This document shows, in pieces, positions 34,480-43,095 of a DNA stretch of 64,000 nucleotides (the stretch's first letter is position 1; each line of letters starts with the position of its first letter). The notes under the pieces were generated by a model that saw only the letters and a program-made list of their open reading frames with translations, was not told the origin of the DNA and ran no database searches. This DNA is from Mesorhizobium loti (lineage in GTDB: Bacteria > Pseudomonadota > Alphaproteobacteria > Rhizobiales > Rhizobiaceae). The stretch is from NCBI GenBank assembly GCA_002356515.1, contig AP017606.1, forward strand, positions 1 through 64,000, written 5' to 3'. The translations under genes and the position numbers were made by a program.

Positions 34480-34950
34480 ATGGGGGACATTGCCGTTCGA
34501 ACTCTCGGGATTGCCATGTCGTGCGACGGTCCTGTCGGCGCCCGACATGTTCTTCTTCACAATGCGGAGCATACTCTCCAGCTCGCCGTCTCTGGCGCCG
34601 ATATCTTGCACCCTGTTTACCTCCGTACCGAGGCGATCTGGCCCGCCACGCTTTCCAAGCACCGCCTGAGGGCGCTCGAGTGCCCTAATGCTCTAAGTCT
34701 GGGTCAACATCTGCCCGCCCGCTTGTTTCCGCCGGAAAAACGCGGTCCCCGTCTAACCTTCGTTCTTCGTGCGCTCGACGGCGCACTTGCTGGGGCGTCA
34801 CATCGCGAGCTCGCCGATGCTCTGGTTGGTCAACGGCGCGTCAATGCCGACTGGGGGGATCCTCGCGATCATCTGCGCGACCGCATTCGCCGCGCCGTCT
34901 CTCGTGGCCGCGCCCTCATGAATGGAGGCTACAAAGATTTCCTTCTTTAG
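34480..34950 (+). CDS. DUF2285-family protein
   Basis: A 156-residue protein whose second half is a DUF2285 domain: RLTFVLRALDGALAGASHRE, LADALVGQRRVNADWGDPRD and RRAVSRGRALMNGGYKDFLL. In Mesorhizobium symbiosis islands DUF2285 proteins (the FseA activator and QseM antiactivator) control excision, and here the gene lies in a region full of mobile debris. The start is uncertain: ATG 34480 or 34516, neither with a good ribosome binding site; the open frame continues upstream into the deleted IS element but without similarity. It may be an intact regulator or the remains of a longer one. Confidence 0.7.
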   Translation: MGDIAVRTLGIAMSCDGPVGARHVLLHNAEHTLQLAVSGADILHPVYLRTEAIWPATLSKHRLRALECPNALSLGQHLPARLFPPEKRGPRLTFVLRALDGALAGASHRELADALVGQRRVNADWGDPRDHLRDRIRRAVSRGRALMNGGYKDFLL

Positions 34951-35775
34951 TGACAGGCCGCTCTGCACGTCAGCCGGCGAACGGTCCGGAGCCAAATCCG
35001 GTCACCACCAGTTTGCGCTCGATGCCGGGAGGCACGGTCGGCATTGTCCTATGGCCGACAATGTCAAGTACGCGACGTAGAGCAAGGCGACCCTCGGTTG
35101 TTTTTGGCTTGGCACGGGACATGCAAGCTATTGCGCAAAACGCACGGACTGAGTGGTCCCACGGCCACGAAAGTCGCTGACATACGCCACCTCCCAAGGC
35201 GTACCCCGGCCCGGCAGCGAGCTCAGTCTCCCTGCCGGGCATGCCTTTCAGACATACTCGCGGCCGGAACTTCAAATTAGGCGCCGTAATGTCCGGCTGC
35301 AGAGGATTGCGAATGGAATATGAAGCCCGTTTCGAGAGCTCTCCGATGGCACCTGGCGGGAGCGCGCTGGGAGCGTTCCTGTGCGCAAATGGTTTCACGC
35401 TCAGCTTGCTCGACGACATCCGACAATTGTGTCGACTTTGTCGGCTTTACGACACGGCTTGGTTGGCCGGTGTCTTGAACGTTTTTTTCTAAGCCGCTGA
35501 AAGCAAACATACAATGGCTTTCCCCGGCGCCGTATCTAGATTGGCATGAATTTTGTTTTGTTCCGTTGAGAGAGCCGGAGCTGCTCGCCAGGGAATAGCG
35601 AAGCTGGCTCGGCAAAATTGAGGATCACTGATTTGTTGCGAATGAACACGTTGCCCGTCGGGTGCCATGCGTCTGCGGCGAGGGCCCCCAGAGGATTTGA
35701 AGATGCGGCGAGGGACTGCAGTACTCAATTCGACCGCAAATGATTTGCTGGCGGGTCAAAGAATGGACGTTGCAG
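34951..35775. other. long region without a recognised gene
   Basis: Only frames under about 150 codons, none with both a ribosome binding site and recognisable similarity. A minus-strand stretch at about 34970-35120 (reading MSRAKPKTTEGRLALRRVLD) has coding-like composition and may be a gene fragment. The part from 35480 to 35620 is comparatively AT-rich. Confidence 0.4.
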
Positions 35776-36339
35776 ATGCGCATTGGCACGACGGCGGGTT
35801 TCGTCCTGTTCGTGATGGCATTCTTCGTCAGCGCGATGACTGCGAACGGACAGGAGACCAGCCTTGTCGGCATTTACCAGGGTTCGGAGCTAACCGCCGC
35901 CGCCAACCATCTGGGACGAGGCGGATACGAGCTGTCGGATGGAACCCAAGTGTCTTTCGACAAGTGGTACCATAGCAGCTGGGTCGATATGCGATTTGAA
36001 ATGTTGACTCAGCTATCGGACGATTTCGGTATCCTGTGGGGCGCGAGCACCGGTCAGCGTGCCGAAAAGGTCCGAATCGAGCCGGGTGTGAAAGTCGGCT
36101 TTATTTTGCAAAAGCGACCGACAGCATCCACGACGCTTTCTCTCACCATCAGTTCAATTTTGGGCGGGAACCTGACGGAACGACCTTGCACAGCTGACTA
36201 TGGCGCCATCGGCGGTGTGCAGATGGTGAATTGCCGGCTGGCCGCGTCGCAACTGCGGCCCTCGGACAGTTTGAAATATCTGACAAACCTCGAGCCAAGC
36301 CGATGGAAATTCGACCTTCGGTTCAGGGGTGAATTCTAG
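35776..36339 (+). CDS. exported protein of unknown function, possibly outer-membrane
   Basis: A 187-residue protein with a Sec signal peptide (MRIGTTAGFVLFVMAFFVSA, cleavage probably after MTANG). The mature part alternates polar and hydrophobic residues in strand-like runs (VKVGFILQKRPTASTTLSLT, WKFDLRFRGEF) and ends in Phe, the usual last residue of outer-membrane beta barrels. A pair of cysteines lies in the middle. The subtilase gene 36402-37328 follows 62 bases downstream on the same strand, so the two may be one exported system. No family recognised; barrel topology is a guess from pattern. Confidence 0.7.
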   Translation: MRIGTTAGFVLFVMAFFVSAMTANGQETSLVGIYQGSELTAAANHLGRGGYELSDGTQVSFDKWYHSSWVDMRFEMLTQLSDDFGILWGASTGQRAEKVRIEPGVKVGFILQKRPTASTTLSLTISSILGGNLTERPCTADYGAIGGVQMVNCRLAASQLRPSDSLKYLTNLEPSRWKFDLRFRGEF

Positions 36340-36401
36340 CGATGGTGCAAGGAAGGCCGTAGATTTCGTTGATGAAGAACAATCAGATAGGGAAGTTTAT
36401 T

Positions 36402-37328
36402 ATGCACAAAACACAATTGTTCCCGACCGGTTTCGTTGCCGGTCTTGTAGCGTGCCTGTTGGCGGCCCCCGGTTTCGCGGATGATCTCGATGCCGGCGTC
36501 AGCGGCAAAGGAACGACCGTTACTCCAGCCGCGGAAAGCAGTAGCTCGGGCTGTCCACAAAATGCCGACGGCACATTCTGCTGGATGAGCCCGGATATTG
36601 GTGAAGCATGGACATCAGGCTTTATCGGTTCCGGCGTATCGATAAATGTCATAGATGACTTCAAGGAACAGCCATTTGATGCAGACCTCGGTCGCGGTAG
36701 GCAGACGCAGCGACATGGAGATTGGGTCGCTGAAATTGCCGGCATGGTCGCCCCTGGCGCAAACATATTCAAGTATGACTATCTCGAGGGGTCTTCGATC
36801 GGGCTGCAGGACGGCCTCAATATCATCAATGCGAGCTACCGCATTATAGAGCCACTGAGCCAGCATCCGCGCGAGCAGGCGATCGTCGATGCCGCCTGGG
36901 CGGGCACTGCCATCGTCACAAAGAGTGCCGACAACCGCAGCAACGAGGTAGGTAGGCCGCACGAAGGGGATTTCGATGAGCTAACCCTCGGGCTGATCGG
37001 GGCGCCATCGGCAATCTTTGTGGGTGCGCTCGACCATAATGGCACTCCCGGGAACAAGACACGGCTGGCCCGATACTCCAATTATCCCGGCTCAAATCCC
37101 GAAGTGCGGAACCAGTTCCTCACGGTGGGGGTCGAGAGTGACAAGACTGGGCTAACCGGCACGTCTTTTGCGGCGCCTGTAGTTGCAGGTTATGCCGCCA
37201 TCCTTGGCAGCAAGTTCACGTCCGCAACTCCGACACAGATCACCAATCAGCTGCTGGATACAGCCAGGACCGACACGCTCGTCAACTATGATCCGGCGAC
37301 TTATGGACGCGGGGAGGCCAGCCTTTAG
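36402..37328 (+). CDS. secreted subtilisin-like serine protease (S8 family)
   Basis: A 308-residue protease with signal peptide (FVAGLVACLLAAPGFA) and the catalytic triad in order: Asp in SINVIDDF, His in QRHGDWVAEIAG, Ser in GTSFAAPVVAGYAA. The Asn of the oxyanion hole lies in INASYRIIEP. It ends right after YDPATYGRGEASL, the point where larger autotransporter subtilases continue into a passenger and beta-domain, so it is a minimal catalytic unit lacking a prodomain of usual length and any C-terminal translocator. ATG 36402 has GGGAAG upstream; an earlier in-frame ATG at 36369 is possible. Its export route and target are unknown; the preceding exported protein is the natural partner candidate. 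Confidence 0.85.
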   Translation: MHKTQLFPTGFVAGLVACLLAAPGFADDLDAGVSGKGTTVTPAAESSSSGCPQNADGTFCWMSPDIGEAWTSGFIGSGVSINVIDDFKEQPFDADLGRGRQTQRHGDWVAEIAGMVAPGANIFKYDYLEGSSIGLQDGLNIINASYRIIEPLSQHPREQAIVDAAWAGTAIVTKSADNRSNEVGRPHEGDFDELTLGLIGAPSAIFVGALDHNGTPGNKTRLARYSNYPGSNPEVRNQFLTVGVESDKTGLTGTSFAAPVVAGYAAILGSKFTSATPTQITNQLLDTARTDTLVNYDPATYGRGEASL

Positions 37329-37521
37329 AGGGCACTGGCACCCGTTTCGATCAGGTAGACGAACAGTTCGATCGAGCAGCTGAATTTCTGGGAGGCGTTC
37401 AGAGCCACAAAATCACCTCCCAGAATTCGCCTCAGCAACTGTGCGGTTCCCGCGGATCCAATCGCAAACAAGGGGCCATTTCTGGCGACGTATCTGTTGC
37501 CGGCAAACAAGGCCGTATAGA

Positions 37522-38348
37522 GGTTCCGTTGCAAATTTTCATACCGGCACAGAAACTGAGGGGGCGGCAAGAGCTTCACGCTGCGGCGATGATTTCAAAC
37601 TGTTCAGCAATCGACGGATTTGGATTGTAGGCGTACCTCGCCTGCCGTTTGCGCATCATGTGGATCATCTCGACTCCAGCCAGTGTTGCAGTCGCGCTTG
37701 CGAATGACTTGAAACCGAGCATCGGCCGCACCCGGCGCTTGATACGCCGATGGTCCTGCTCGATGCGGTTGTTGAGATATCGGCTCTGGCGGATGCCAAT
37801 CCGTTTGGGAGCGCGCCGGGAGGGACGGCGCAGTCGGTTTTCGGCATCGCACGAGACGAGCGCCTCGCGGTTGGTCTGGCTGCCGTCGATGACCACACGC
37901 GCGGGCCGCCCATGGCGTTCAAGCGCTTTTCGGAAAAACCGTTTGGCCGCCAGCAGGTCCCGGTGTTCGCTGAACCAGAACTCGACGGTGTCGCCGGCGC
38001 TGTCGATCGCGCGATAGAGATACATCCACTTTCCGCGAACCTTGATATAGGTCTCCTCGACATGCCATTTTCTGGTCACCGCGCGCTTGCGTCGATTGAA
38101 ACGCTCCAGCAGCCGAGGCGAGAAGTGAACGACCCAGCGGTGGATCGTCGAATGGTCGACGCCGATGCCACGCTCCGCCATCATTTCCTTCAGGTCGCGC
38201 AGGCTCAGGCCATAGGCCAGATACCAGCGCACGCACAGCAGGATTACGGACTGGTCGAAATGGCGGCCCTTGAACATGAACAACTCTCCGGCAAAATGCC
38301 GGTCACCTATGACACGCCGGCCGTAAGCGAAAAGTTTGCAACGGAACC
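37522..38348 (-). mobile_element. IS6-family element B (intact)
   Basis: Terminal inverted repeats GGTTCCGTTGCAAATTTTC (37522-37540) and, on the minus strand, GGTTCCGTTGCAAACTTTTC (38348-38329) enclose a complete transposase. The TTGCAAA core is typical of IS26/IS6 ends, and 827 bp is the usual size. The 8 bases outside each end do not match, so no target duplication remains, suggesting recombination after insertion. Confidence 0.88.
37576..38277 (-). CDS. IS6-family transposase
   Basis: A 233-residue transposase with RHFDQSVILLCVRWYLAYGL at the N-terminus, an HTH-like segment, and the DDE core: WHVEETYIKVRGKWMYLYRA (Asp of the family replaced here by Glu-Glu-Thr pattern in WHVEETY), VVIDGSQTNREAL (second Asp) and NNRIEQDHRRIKRRVRPMLG (Glu). 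Length and motif order match functional IS26-like enzymes. I start at the internal ATG at 38277, after the terminal repeat; the frame open to 38394 runs through the repeat and is not needed. No frameshift. Confidence 0.9.
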   Translation of the reverse strand: MFKGRHFDQSVILLCVRWYLAYGLSLRDLKEMMAERGIGVDHSTIHRWVVHFSPRLLERFNRRKRAVTRKWHVEETYIKVRGKWMYLYRAIDSAGDTVEFWFSEHRDLLAAKRFFRKALERHGRPARVVIDGSQTNREALVSCDAENRLRRPSRRAPKRIGIRQSRYLNNRIEQDHRRIKRRVRPMLGFKSFASATATLAGVEMIHMMRKRQARYAYNPNPSIAEQFEIIAAA

Positions 38349-38652
38349 CATCTCGCCAGCCGGCGGGAAGCATTAGGATCCGCCAAAGAAGCAAGATGGA
38401 CTCTAACCAGAGTTTAGCGGCCGAGAGCCGCCTTAAACAGACCGGGCCGGTTCATCTTGCTTCAACCACATCATCCGAGGTGCATAGTTTTGGGAGCCCG
38501 GATTCTCGCTTGTCGTTTCACTCATTATGCTTCATCAAAGGGCACTTTGCTGAGCGATGCCTTTCGCGAGACGCGGCCATGTTCTTTCGTTGGAAACTCA
38601 CTCACCAGCGGCGTTGGATGCGCTGAGGATGTCTTGGGGAGAGTGACGACGC
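38349..38652. other. intergenic region right of IS6 element B
   Basis: No gene recognised in this stretch; several overlapping short frames only. Confidence 0.35.
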
Positions 38653-38925
38653 TTGCAGATCTTCGACAGGATTGACTCGCTGATTGACGCAGAAGATTTC
38701 GGGGCCGCGATCGAAGAGACGCGCGTCCTGCTGCTTCAATTCGAACAAAGGTCTGATGCGCTCACACATGCGATCGACGACTTTCTGCTCGATCTGATGA
38801 CGCTGGCGTTCATTGGTGAATGTTACGGACGCGGCTTTGAACTTTTGGCGCGAACGCTTGCCCGTAGAAGACTGGCAAAGGTCAGGCTTCTGTCGGGAGG
38901 GGTCGACTCAGCCAGGGCGAAATGA
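38653..38925 (+). CDS. hypothetical protein
   Basis: A 90-residue frame starting at TTG with GGGGAGAG about ten bases upstream. It encodes a mostly helical acidic protein (MQIFDRIDSLIDAEDFGAAI, LLLQFEQRSDALTHAIDDFL). The composition is coding-like, but I recognise no family, and the non-ATG start weakens the call. Confidence 0.4.
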   Translation: MQIFDRIDSLIDAEDFGAAIEETRVLLLQFEQRSDALTHAIDDFLLDLMTLAFIGECYGRGFELLARTLARRRLAKVRLLSGGVDSARAK

Positions 38926-39662
38926 CCCCAAAAGCCTGATGGCTGAAGCGGCGGTCGCCCGGCGTTGCGCACAGTGACGAAGGTAATGGTACCGCCAAAA
39001 AACAGGGCCATCGGAAAACCGAGGCCCTTTAGGTGTGAAGGTCAAAACCTTCGGAGGGGAACAGCTGATACGATGGAATGGGAGGAAACCATCGCGTGCA
39101 TCAGCTGCAGGCTTAATGGCTAAAAGTTGCGCAATGCGCAAACACATTTTGTGCAGTGCAGCTATGCAAGAACGGAGAGGCTCCCTCCTTCCCCCAAATT
39201 TTCGCCTGGAATGTTCGTGCTGGTCCCCTGTGTGCGTGCCCGGTGCAATGCGGAGGTTACCTGAAAAGCGTGATCCCGGCAGGGAGGCTTTGCCTCGTGC
39301 CGCTCGCAAGATTTGTCTACATAGGCGCTCGTCCAGCTCTAACAACAGGGTGAACCATCATCGCTCGATCGGCTTTTTCGATCTCGAATATTTCGGTCAT
39401 CGCTTGGGTATCGCTACAGCACTATCCGGATGCGGACCGGCGCGGATAACGAGATCGAGCTCCGCATGACCGTGACGCCGCTTGGAGCCGTCTCCCCGCC
39501 TCGACACGCCTCTCGACGATCTCGAGGTGAGGGGAGCGCTTGCGGTCGTCAGCGCCGAGGTGGAGGCAGCGCTAGCGACCGACATCGGTCGCAGCGACGA
39601 AGCCAAGATCACTTGAACGTAGGGCGACTCCGATCGGGCAGATGAGGGGATCGTGTTGCCCA
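38926..39662. other. region of gene debris without an intact gene
   Basis: Contains copy 2 of the 21-bp repeat and a short coding-like piece at about 39506-39600 (LEVRGALAVVSAEVEAALAT) that ends in a stop codon and has no start. No intact gene recognised. Confidence 0.4.
39467..39487 (+). repeat. 21-bp direct repeat, copy 2
   Basis: Identical to 33848-33868 over 21 bases. Flanking sequences differ, except that both continue the same TVTPLG reading frame at the protein level. Confidence 0.75.
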
Positions 39663-40010
39663 TCAATGCACTGCCGGCTTGGACAAGGGCAGCTCCCTGA
39701 GGATCTTGTTGATGATCTTGCGGAGCTGCCGCCAAGTGGAGAGGTTTCGTTCGTCCACCCGCTCCTCAATGGCCGTCAGCGTCCAACCGACGCAGGCAAT
39801 ATCGTCCACCGCCATATAGGTATCAGACCGCTTGATGCAGGCCGCGATGCGCGGGCGGGCATCGCCACTATCCTTCGGGATGCTGGCAACCAGGGTTTGC
39901 GCTTCTTGATAGGCGAGCGCGATACGCTGCCGATCCTCGGGACCGCTTTCCAGGATCATGCGGCAAGTCCACGCGAGGGTGTTCGATATTTCCTCGGATT
40001 CATCCCTCAT
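39663..40010 (-). CDS. hypothetical protein
   Basis: A 115-residue frame starting MRDESEEISNTLAWTCRMIL, with helical composition (RIALAYQEAQTLVASIPKDS, IACIKRSDTYMAVDDIACVG reading in part). The open frame extends upstream but the added part is low-complexity. There is no clear ribosome binding site, and I recognise no family. Confidence 0.4.
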   Translation of the reverse strand: MRDESEEISNTLAWTCRMILESGPEDRQRIALAYQEAQTLVASIPKDSGDARPRIAACIKRSDTYMAVDDIACVGWTLTAIEERVDERNLSTWRQLRKIINKILRELPLSKPAVH

Positions 40011-40498
40011 TTCGGATCGGATTCCAATGAAAAGTCCCAAAATGTGGAGGAGGGCAGGGGGCGAGCTCGAACTGCCGGGCCATGCCGCGCCCCATCGCGT
40101 TCTTTCCCATGTCTCGATCAAAAGCTCCTCGTTCTACAAGTGGGCCGATTACCTGAAGAACGCCGCTCCTGGCAAGGCAGCTGATTTCGGTTAGATGGAT
40201 CAAAGATGATTGGCAGATTATCGCTATGCAGGTTGCCGGATCCCGGCCATGAGGTCGACTTGCTTGAGGCGAGCAGCCGGTGTTTCCCCCTTCGAGCGGA
40301 TTCGCAGGATCTGGTTGGCAGCCATGGTCAAAACCCCGCTCAAACCGCATCGAACGCCCTGAACTTCGGATCCGCATAGTGGCGGAGCTTGCTGCGTGTC
40401 GGTTGTAATCGCGTTCTTCCGACATGATCTCGTCGTCTCGTCGGAGAGGGACCGATAACGGCGCCCCCGCAAAGTTCATGCGCGAGCAAGATGCGCCC
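40011..40498. other. intergenic region
   Basis: Nothing recognised; overlapping short frames on both strands without ribosome binding sites. Confidence 0.35.
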
Positions 40499-40753
40499 TC
40501 AGGCGGCGCCGTTATCGCGATATCCACGTCGGCGCTTCGAGCGTTCAAGTCGCTTCGACGCGGAATCGGCGTCGTCGCGGCTGTCGAATGTCTCCATCAT
40601 CGATTGGCCATTCTTGCCGATCCGGCCCCAGTTGCGGATCATGGAGGCACCGCCAAACAGGGTAGGCTGGATCGCGAGCGTATAGAAGCGACGCATGTTC
40701 TGCGCCGGATCGATGCGGCGAAGATGAACCGAGCCTGTCTCCTCTTTCTCCAT
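40499..40753 (-). CDS. WGR-domain protein
   Basis: An 84-residue protein that is essentially one WGR domain: VHLRRIDPAQNMRRFYTLAI, then QPTLFGGASMIRNWGRIGKN with the WGR triplet, and a C-terminal helix ending in KRLERSKRRRGYRD. WGR domains occur in PARPs and in small stand-alone bacterial proteins often carried on rhizobial plasmids and islands; they are thought to bind nucleic acid. I start at the ATG at 40753 rather than 40789. It is a single-gene unit with no operon partner. Confidence 0.85.
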   Translation of the reverse strand: MEKEETGSVHLRRIDPAQNMRRFYTLAIQPTLFGGASMIRNWGRIGKNGQSMMETFDSRDDADSASKRLERSKRRRGYRDNGAA

Positions 40754-41273
40754 GGCCGGATTCTCGCTTCCTTCGGAAGCGGCGTCCAACGACTTTCATG
40801 AATCGGTCCGTCGCCACGGATTCATCATCTTGATGGATCAGTGGCACCAGCGTCAGCGCTCACGCCCTTACCGCCATTCGCGGATGATGCGTTTCATGAT
40901 CGCTTTGAACATCTCGCGGTCTTCGCCGCGACAGCGAACGCCGACATGCCCCATTTCGAGTGTATCCAATCGAAAACCGGGGCTTGAACTCTTGCATTGA
41001 TACCGGCGTCAGGCTCCCTCCAGACAATAAGCAAGGGTTGCTTAAGTCGCATGTGCCGCCGTCAACGCCGAAGCTCGCCGACAGGAGTGGGCTTGTAGGT
41101 GCTGCGCTGGCCAGGACACTGCACTCGTCAGCGGCAATTTCGACATGATTGTCATTGTCGTGTTTTCGGCTTGGCCGATTGCTGATGGCGACTGAGCGCA
41201 CGGCGTGACAGCAAAAATGACAGGGTAGCCGTTGGCGATCGGTTCGCGTCGGAGCAGGGCTTGCACGGCGCAC
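40754..41273. other. intergenic region upstream of the toxin-antitoxin pair
   Basis: No gene recognised. Contains only short overlapping frames; the last bases lead into the palindromic operator of the antitoxin gene. Confidence 0.4.
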
Positions 41274-41301
41274 CATGTGAGGCTATATCGTGCCTCACAT
41301 G
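41274..41301. promoter_or_regulatory. palindromic operator of the RES/Xre toxin-antitoxin operon
   Basis: CATGTGAGGC, eight bases (TATATCGT), then GCCTCACATG: a perfect 10-bp inverted repeat ending 14 bases before the antitoxin ATG. The TATAT spacer could be part of the -10 box. Autorepression by the Xre-type antitoxin is the usual arrangement in this family; the site itself is read directly from sequence. Confidence 0.8.
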
Positions 41302-41315
41302 GGATGGAGAGTGAT

Positions 41316-41747
41316 ATGCTAGCGTTCGGCAATGTCGCAGACGTGTTGGGGTTGCCCGTTAAAGAGGTGGCGGCGCGGTCGCCTTTCGGGCTGATCTCGC
41401 GGATCGAGGATGGACTTCCCATTGGGGCGCTAGAGCGCGTTGCGCATCTTCTGGCGCCTGGCGATGCCCAGTTCAAGTACCGGCTGATCCCTAAGGCGAC
41501 CTATGAGCGGCGCAAGATGGCACATCGCCTCTCCTCGGACGAAGGCACACGATTGGCCCGCGTGGCGCGCGTCTGGGGGCTTGCTGTCGATGTCTGGCAG
41601 AACGAAGAGGAAGCACGCGATTTCTTGTTTCGGCCGCACCCGATGATTGAGGACAAGCGACCGATCGACGTCGTTATCCTGAGCGAGTTCGGCGCCGAAA
41701 TAGCGGTCGATATCCTCGGAAGTCTGAAGTATGGCAGTGCTGCGTGA
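41316..41747 (+). CDS. Xre/MbcA/ParS-type antitoxin (DUF2384)
   Basis: A 143-residue antitoxin. The N-terminal part (LAFGNVADVLGLPVKEVAAR, ERVAHLL) is the degenerate Xre-like HTH, and the C-terminal part is the toxin-binding domain, with RVARVWGLAVDVWQNEEEAR and the PHPMIEDKRPIDVVI segment close to the LG-rich end of DUF2384. GGAGAG lies five bases before the ATG at 41316; another ATG at 41304 is in frame. It overlaps the toxin gene by four bases (GTGACG) and should both neutralise the toxin and repress from the palindrome upstream. Confidence 0.9.
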   Translation: MLAFGNVADVLGLPVKEVAARSPFGLISRIEDGLPIGALERVAHLLAPGDAQFKYRLIPKATYERRKMAHRLSSDEGTRLARVARVWGLAVDVWQNEEEARDFLFRPHPMIEDKRPIDVVILSEFGAEIAVDILGSLKYGSAA

Positions 41748-42226
41748 CGGCGCAGACTCTTGATCGCACGCTATCGTCCTTTCGCATCGGCGATCCGGCC
41801 GGCACCTACCCGATCTTCGATGCGACCGGCTCGACAATTGCGCCAGGGCGATGGAATACGCCTGGAAGTCCTGTCATCTACACCAGCGAGCACTATTCGA
41901 CGGCCCTGTTGGAAAAGCTGGCGCATGGCAGCGGCCGACTGCCGCCCAACCAGCACTACATCGAAATCTCAATCCCGCGCGGACTGAGCTACGAGGTCTT
42001 TTCCCAGCCGTCACTGCCCGGCTGGGACACGATGCCGCCGACGGTGAGCAAGGGATTTGGCGAGGCTTGGTGTTCAGAACGGCGCAGCGTCATCCTGCTG
42101 GTGCCGAGTGTCGTGGCGCGTCTCGATTGCAATGTGCTGATCAATCCAGCGCATCCGGAGTTTTCAAGGATCCAGACAAGTCTGCACCAGCCCGTCTACT
42201 GGGACCGGCGGCTGTTTGGGGCGTAA
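41744..42226 (+). CDS. RES-domain toxin
   Basis: A 160-residue RES-family toxin. The domain name residues are visible as R (FRIGDPA), E (TSEHYSTALLE) and S (NPAHPEFSRIQ), with GRWNTPGSPVIYTSEHYSTA as the classical core. RES toxins adopt an ADP-ribosyltransferase-like fold and, in characterised cases, degrade NAD+ by NADase or phosphorylase activity, stalling growth. Starting as GTG in overlap with the antitoxin, it is cotranslated with it. Full length with no frameshift, so it is presumably active and may stabilise the accessory region. Confidence 0.92.
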   Translation: MTAQTLDRTLSSFRIGDPAGTYPIFDATGSTIAPGRWNTPGSPVIYTSEHYSTALLEKLAHGSGRLPPNQHYIEISIPRGLSYEVFSQPSLPGWDTMPPTVSKGFGEAWCSERRSVILLVPSVVARLDCNVLINPAHPEFSRIQTSLHQPVYWDRRLFGA

Positions 42227-42298
42227 GGGGGAGATTGGGTTCTCTGATCGCGGCTGGCAGGTGGAACCCTATCTTCTCTGGAGGTCCGCGCTATGCGA

Positions 42299-42475
42299 TT
42301 ACAGAGGGAGCGAGTGAGGCCGCGGTGCAACCGGCGCTCTGCTGAGCGGCCCGAGACGGGCAGCTGCGGGTCGATAGTATCCGGGCACGTCCTCGACCAA
42401 CTTCTTGGTACAGCGGTAGACGACATAGGCCAGAGTGCCGATGACGAGCAGACAGAATATGGTTGCAGGCTGCAT
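42299..42475 (-). CDS. small membrane protein
   Basis: A 58-residue protein beginning MQPATIFCLLVIGTLAYVVY, a single membrane helix, followed by a basic cytosolic-type segment (RCTKKLVEDVP) and a Pro/Arg-rich tail. GGAGGGGA stands eight bases before the ATG. It follows another small gene 58 bases upstream on the same strand. No named family. Confidence 0.6.
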   Translation of the reverse strand: MQPATIFCLLVIGTLAYVVYRCTKKLVEDVPGYYRPAAARLGPLSRAPVAPRPHSLPL

Positions 42476-42532
42476 TTGGCTTCCCCTCCGACCCAGTCGC
42501 ACCAGGGCAGATTGAGAGCGGCGAAGCTTCCG

Positions 42533-42745
42533 CTAACGCGCGCCTTTCTCCGATATTCTGGCGATGCATTCCTCCAGGCATTCGAGGCGGAACTTCGCAT
42601 TGCGGAGTTCATGTCCGGCTTCGAAACGTCGATGGCGCCCTTGTGGTGTGGTCGCCATGAGGTCGCGCTCCAGTTCCGCAATGCGCGCACGCACCTGCCG
42701 AGCGTCGTCCTGACGCAACGCCTTGATCCAATCCCGCCCGCGCAT
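42533..42745 (-). CDS. small coiled-coil protein
   Basis: A 70-residue protein rich in charged helix (RQVRARIAELERDLMATTPQ, FRLECLEECIARI), preceded by AGGAAG six bases ahead of the ATG. Heptad-like spacing suggests a short coiled coil. It forms an apparent two-gene unit with the small membrane protein downstream. Function unknown. Confidence 0.6.
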   Translation of the reverse strand: MRGRDWIKALRQDDARQVRARIAELERDLMATTPQGRHRRFEAGHELRNAKFRLECLEECIARISEKGAR

Positions 42746-43095
42746 CAATCTTCCTGCCAGCACCCACCCAAAAAAGCCATGCGGGTTTATCCATCGAGAC
42801 CCTAATTTCCGGCAAGCCGAAACGCTCGTAATTTAACTTTGGCTATTTTAGCGAAGACAAAGAGGTTCTTGGGAAAAGGGCGGCGGCGCTTGGGACGACG
42901 AACGAAGTGATATCAGAAGGACGTCCGTCCTATCTGCCATCTTCGGCTCTGATGTCCGCGCAATCTGTTTGAGGAGCGATGCAACGGCTTTGGGCATCCC
43001 GCGGACAAGCGAAGTAGCGCCGATCAAGCGCAGTTGCGATGTAGGCATCGGGAGCGGGGTTGGTGTGTGGATAGTCAGCCCTGGCCTATTGTCCA
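42746..43095. other. intergenic region
   Basis: No gene recognised in either strand; a minus-strand frame here is rich in Pro/Thr/Ser and has no ribosome binding site. Confidence 0.35.

Noticed and set aside
37325..37579. Minus-strand 84-codon frame next to IS6 element B
   Set aside because: It runs through the terminal repeat of the IS, has no ribosome binding site and no recognisable similarity.
29298..38348. Composite transposon formed by two IS6 copies
   Set aside because: The two elements have clearly different termini and transposases, so they could not act as a matched pair.
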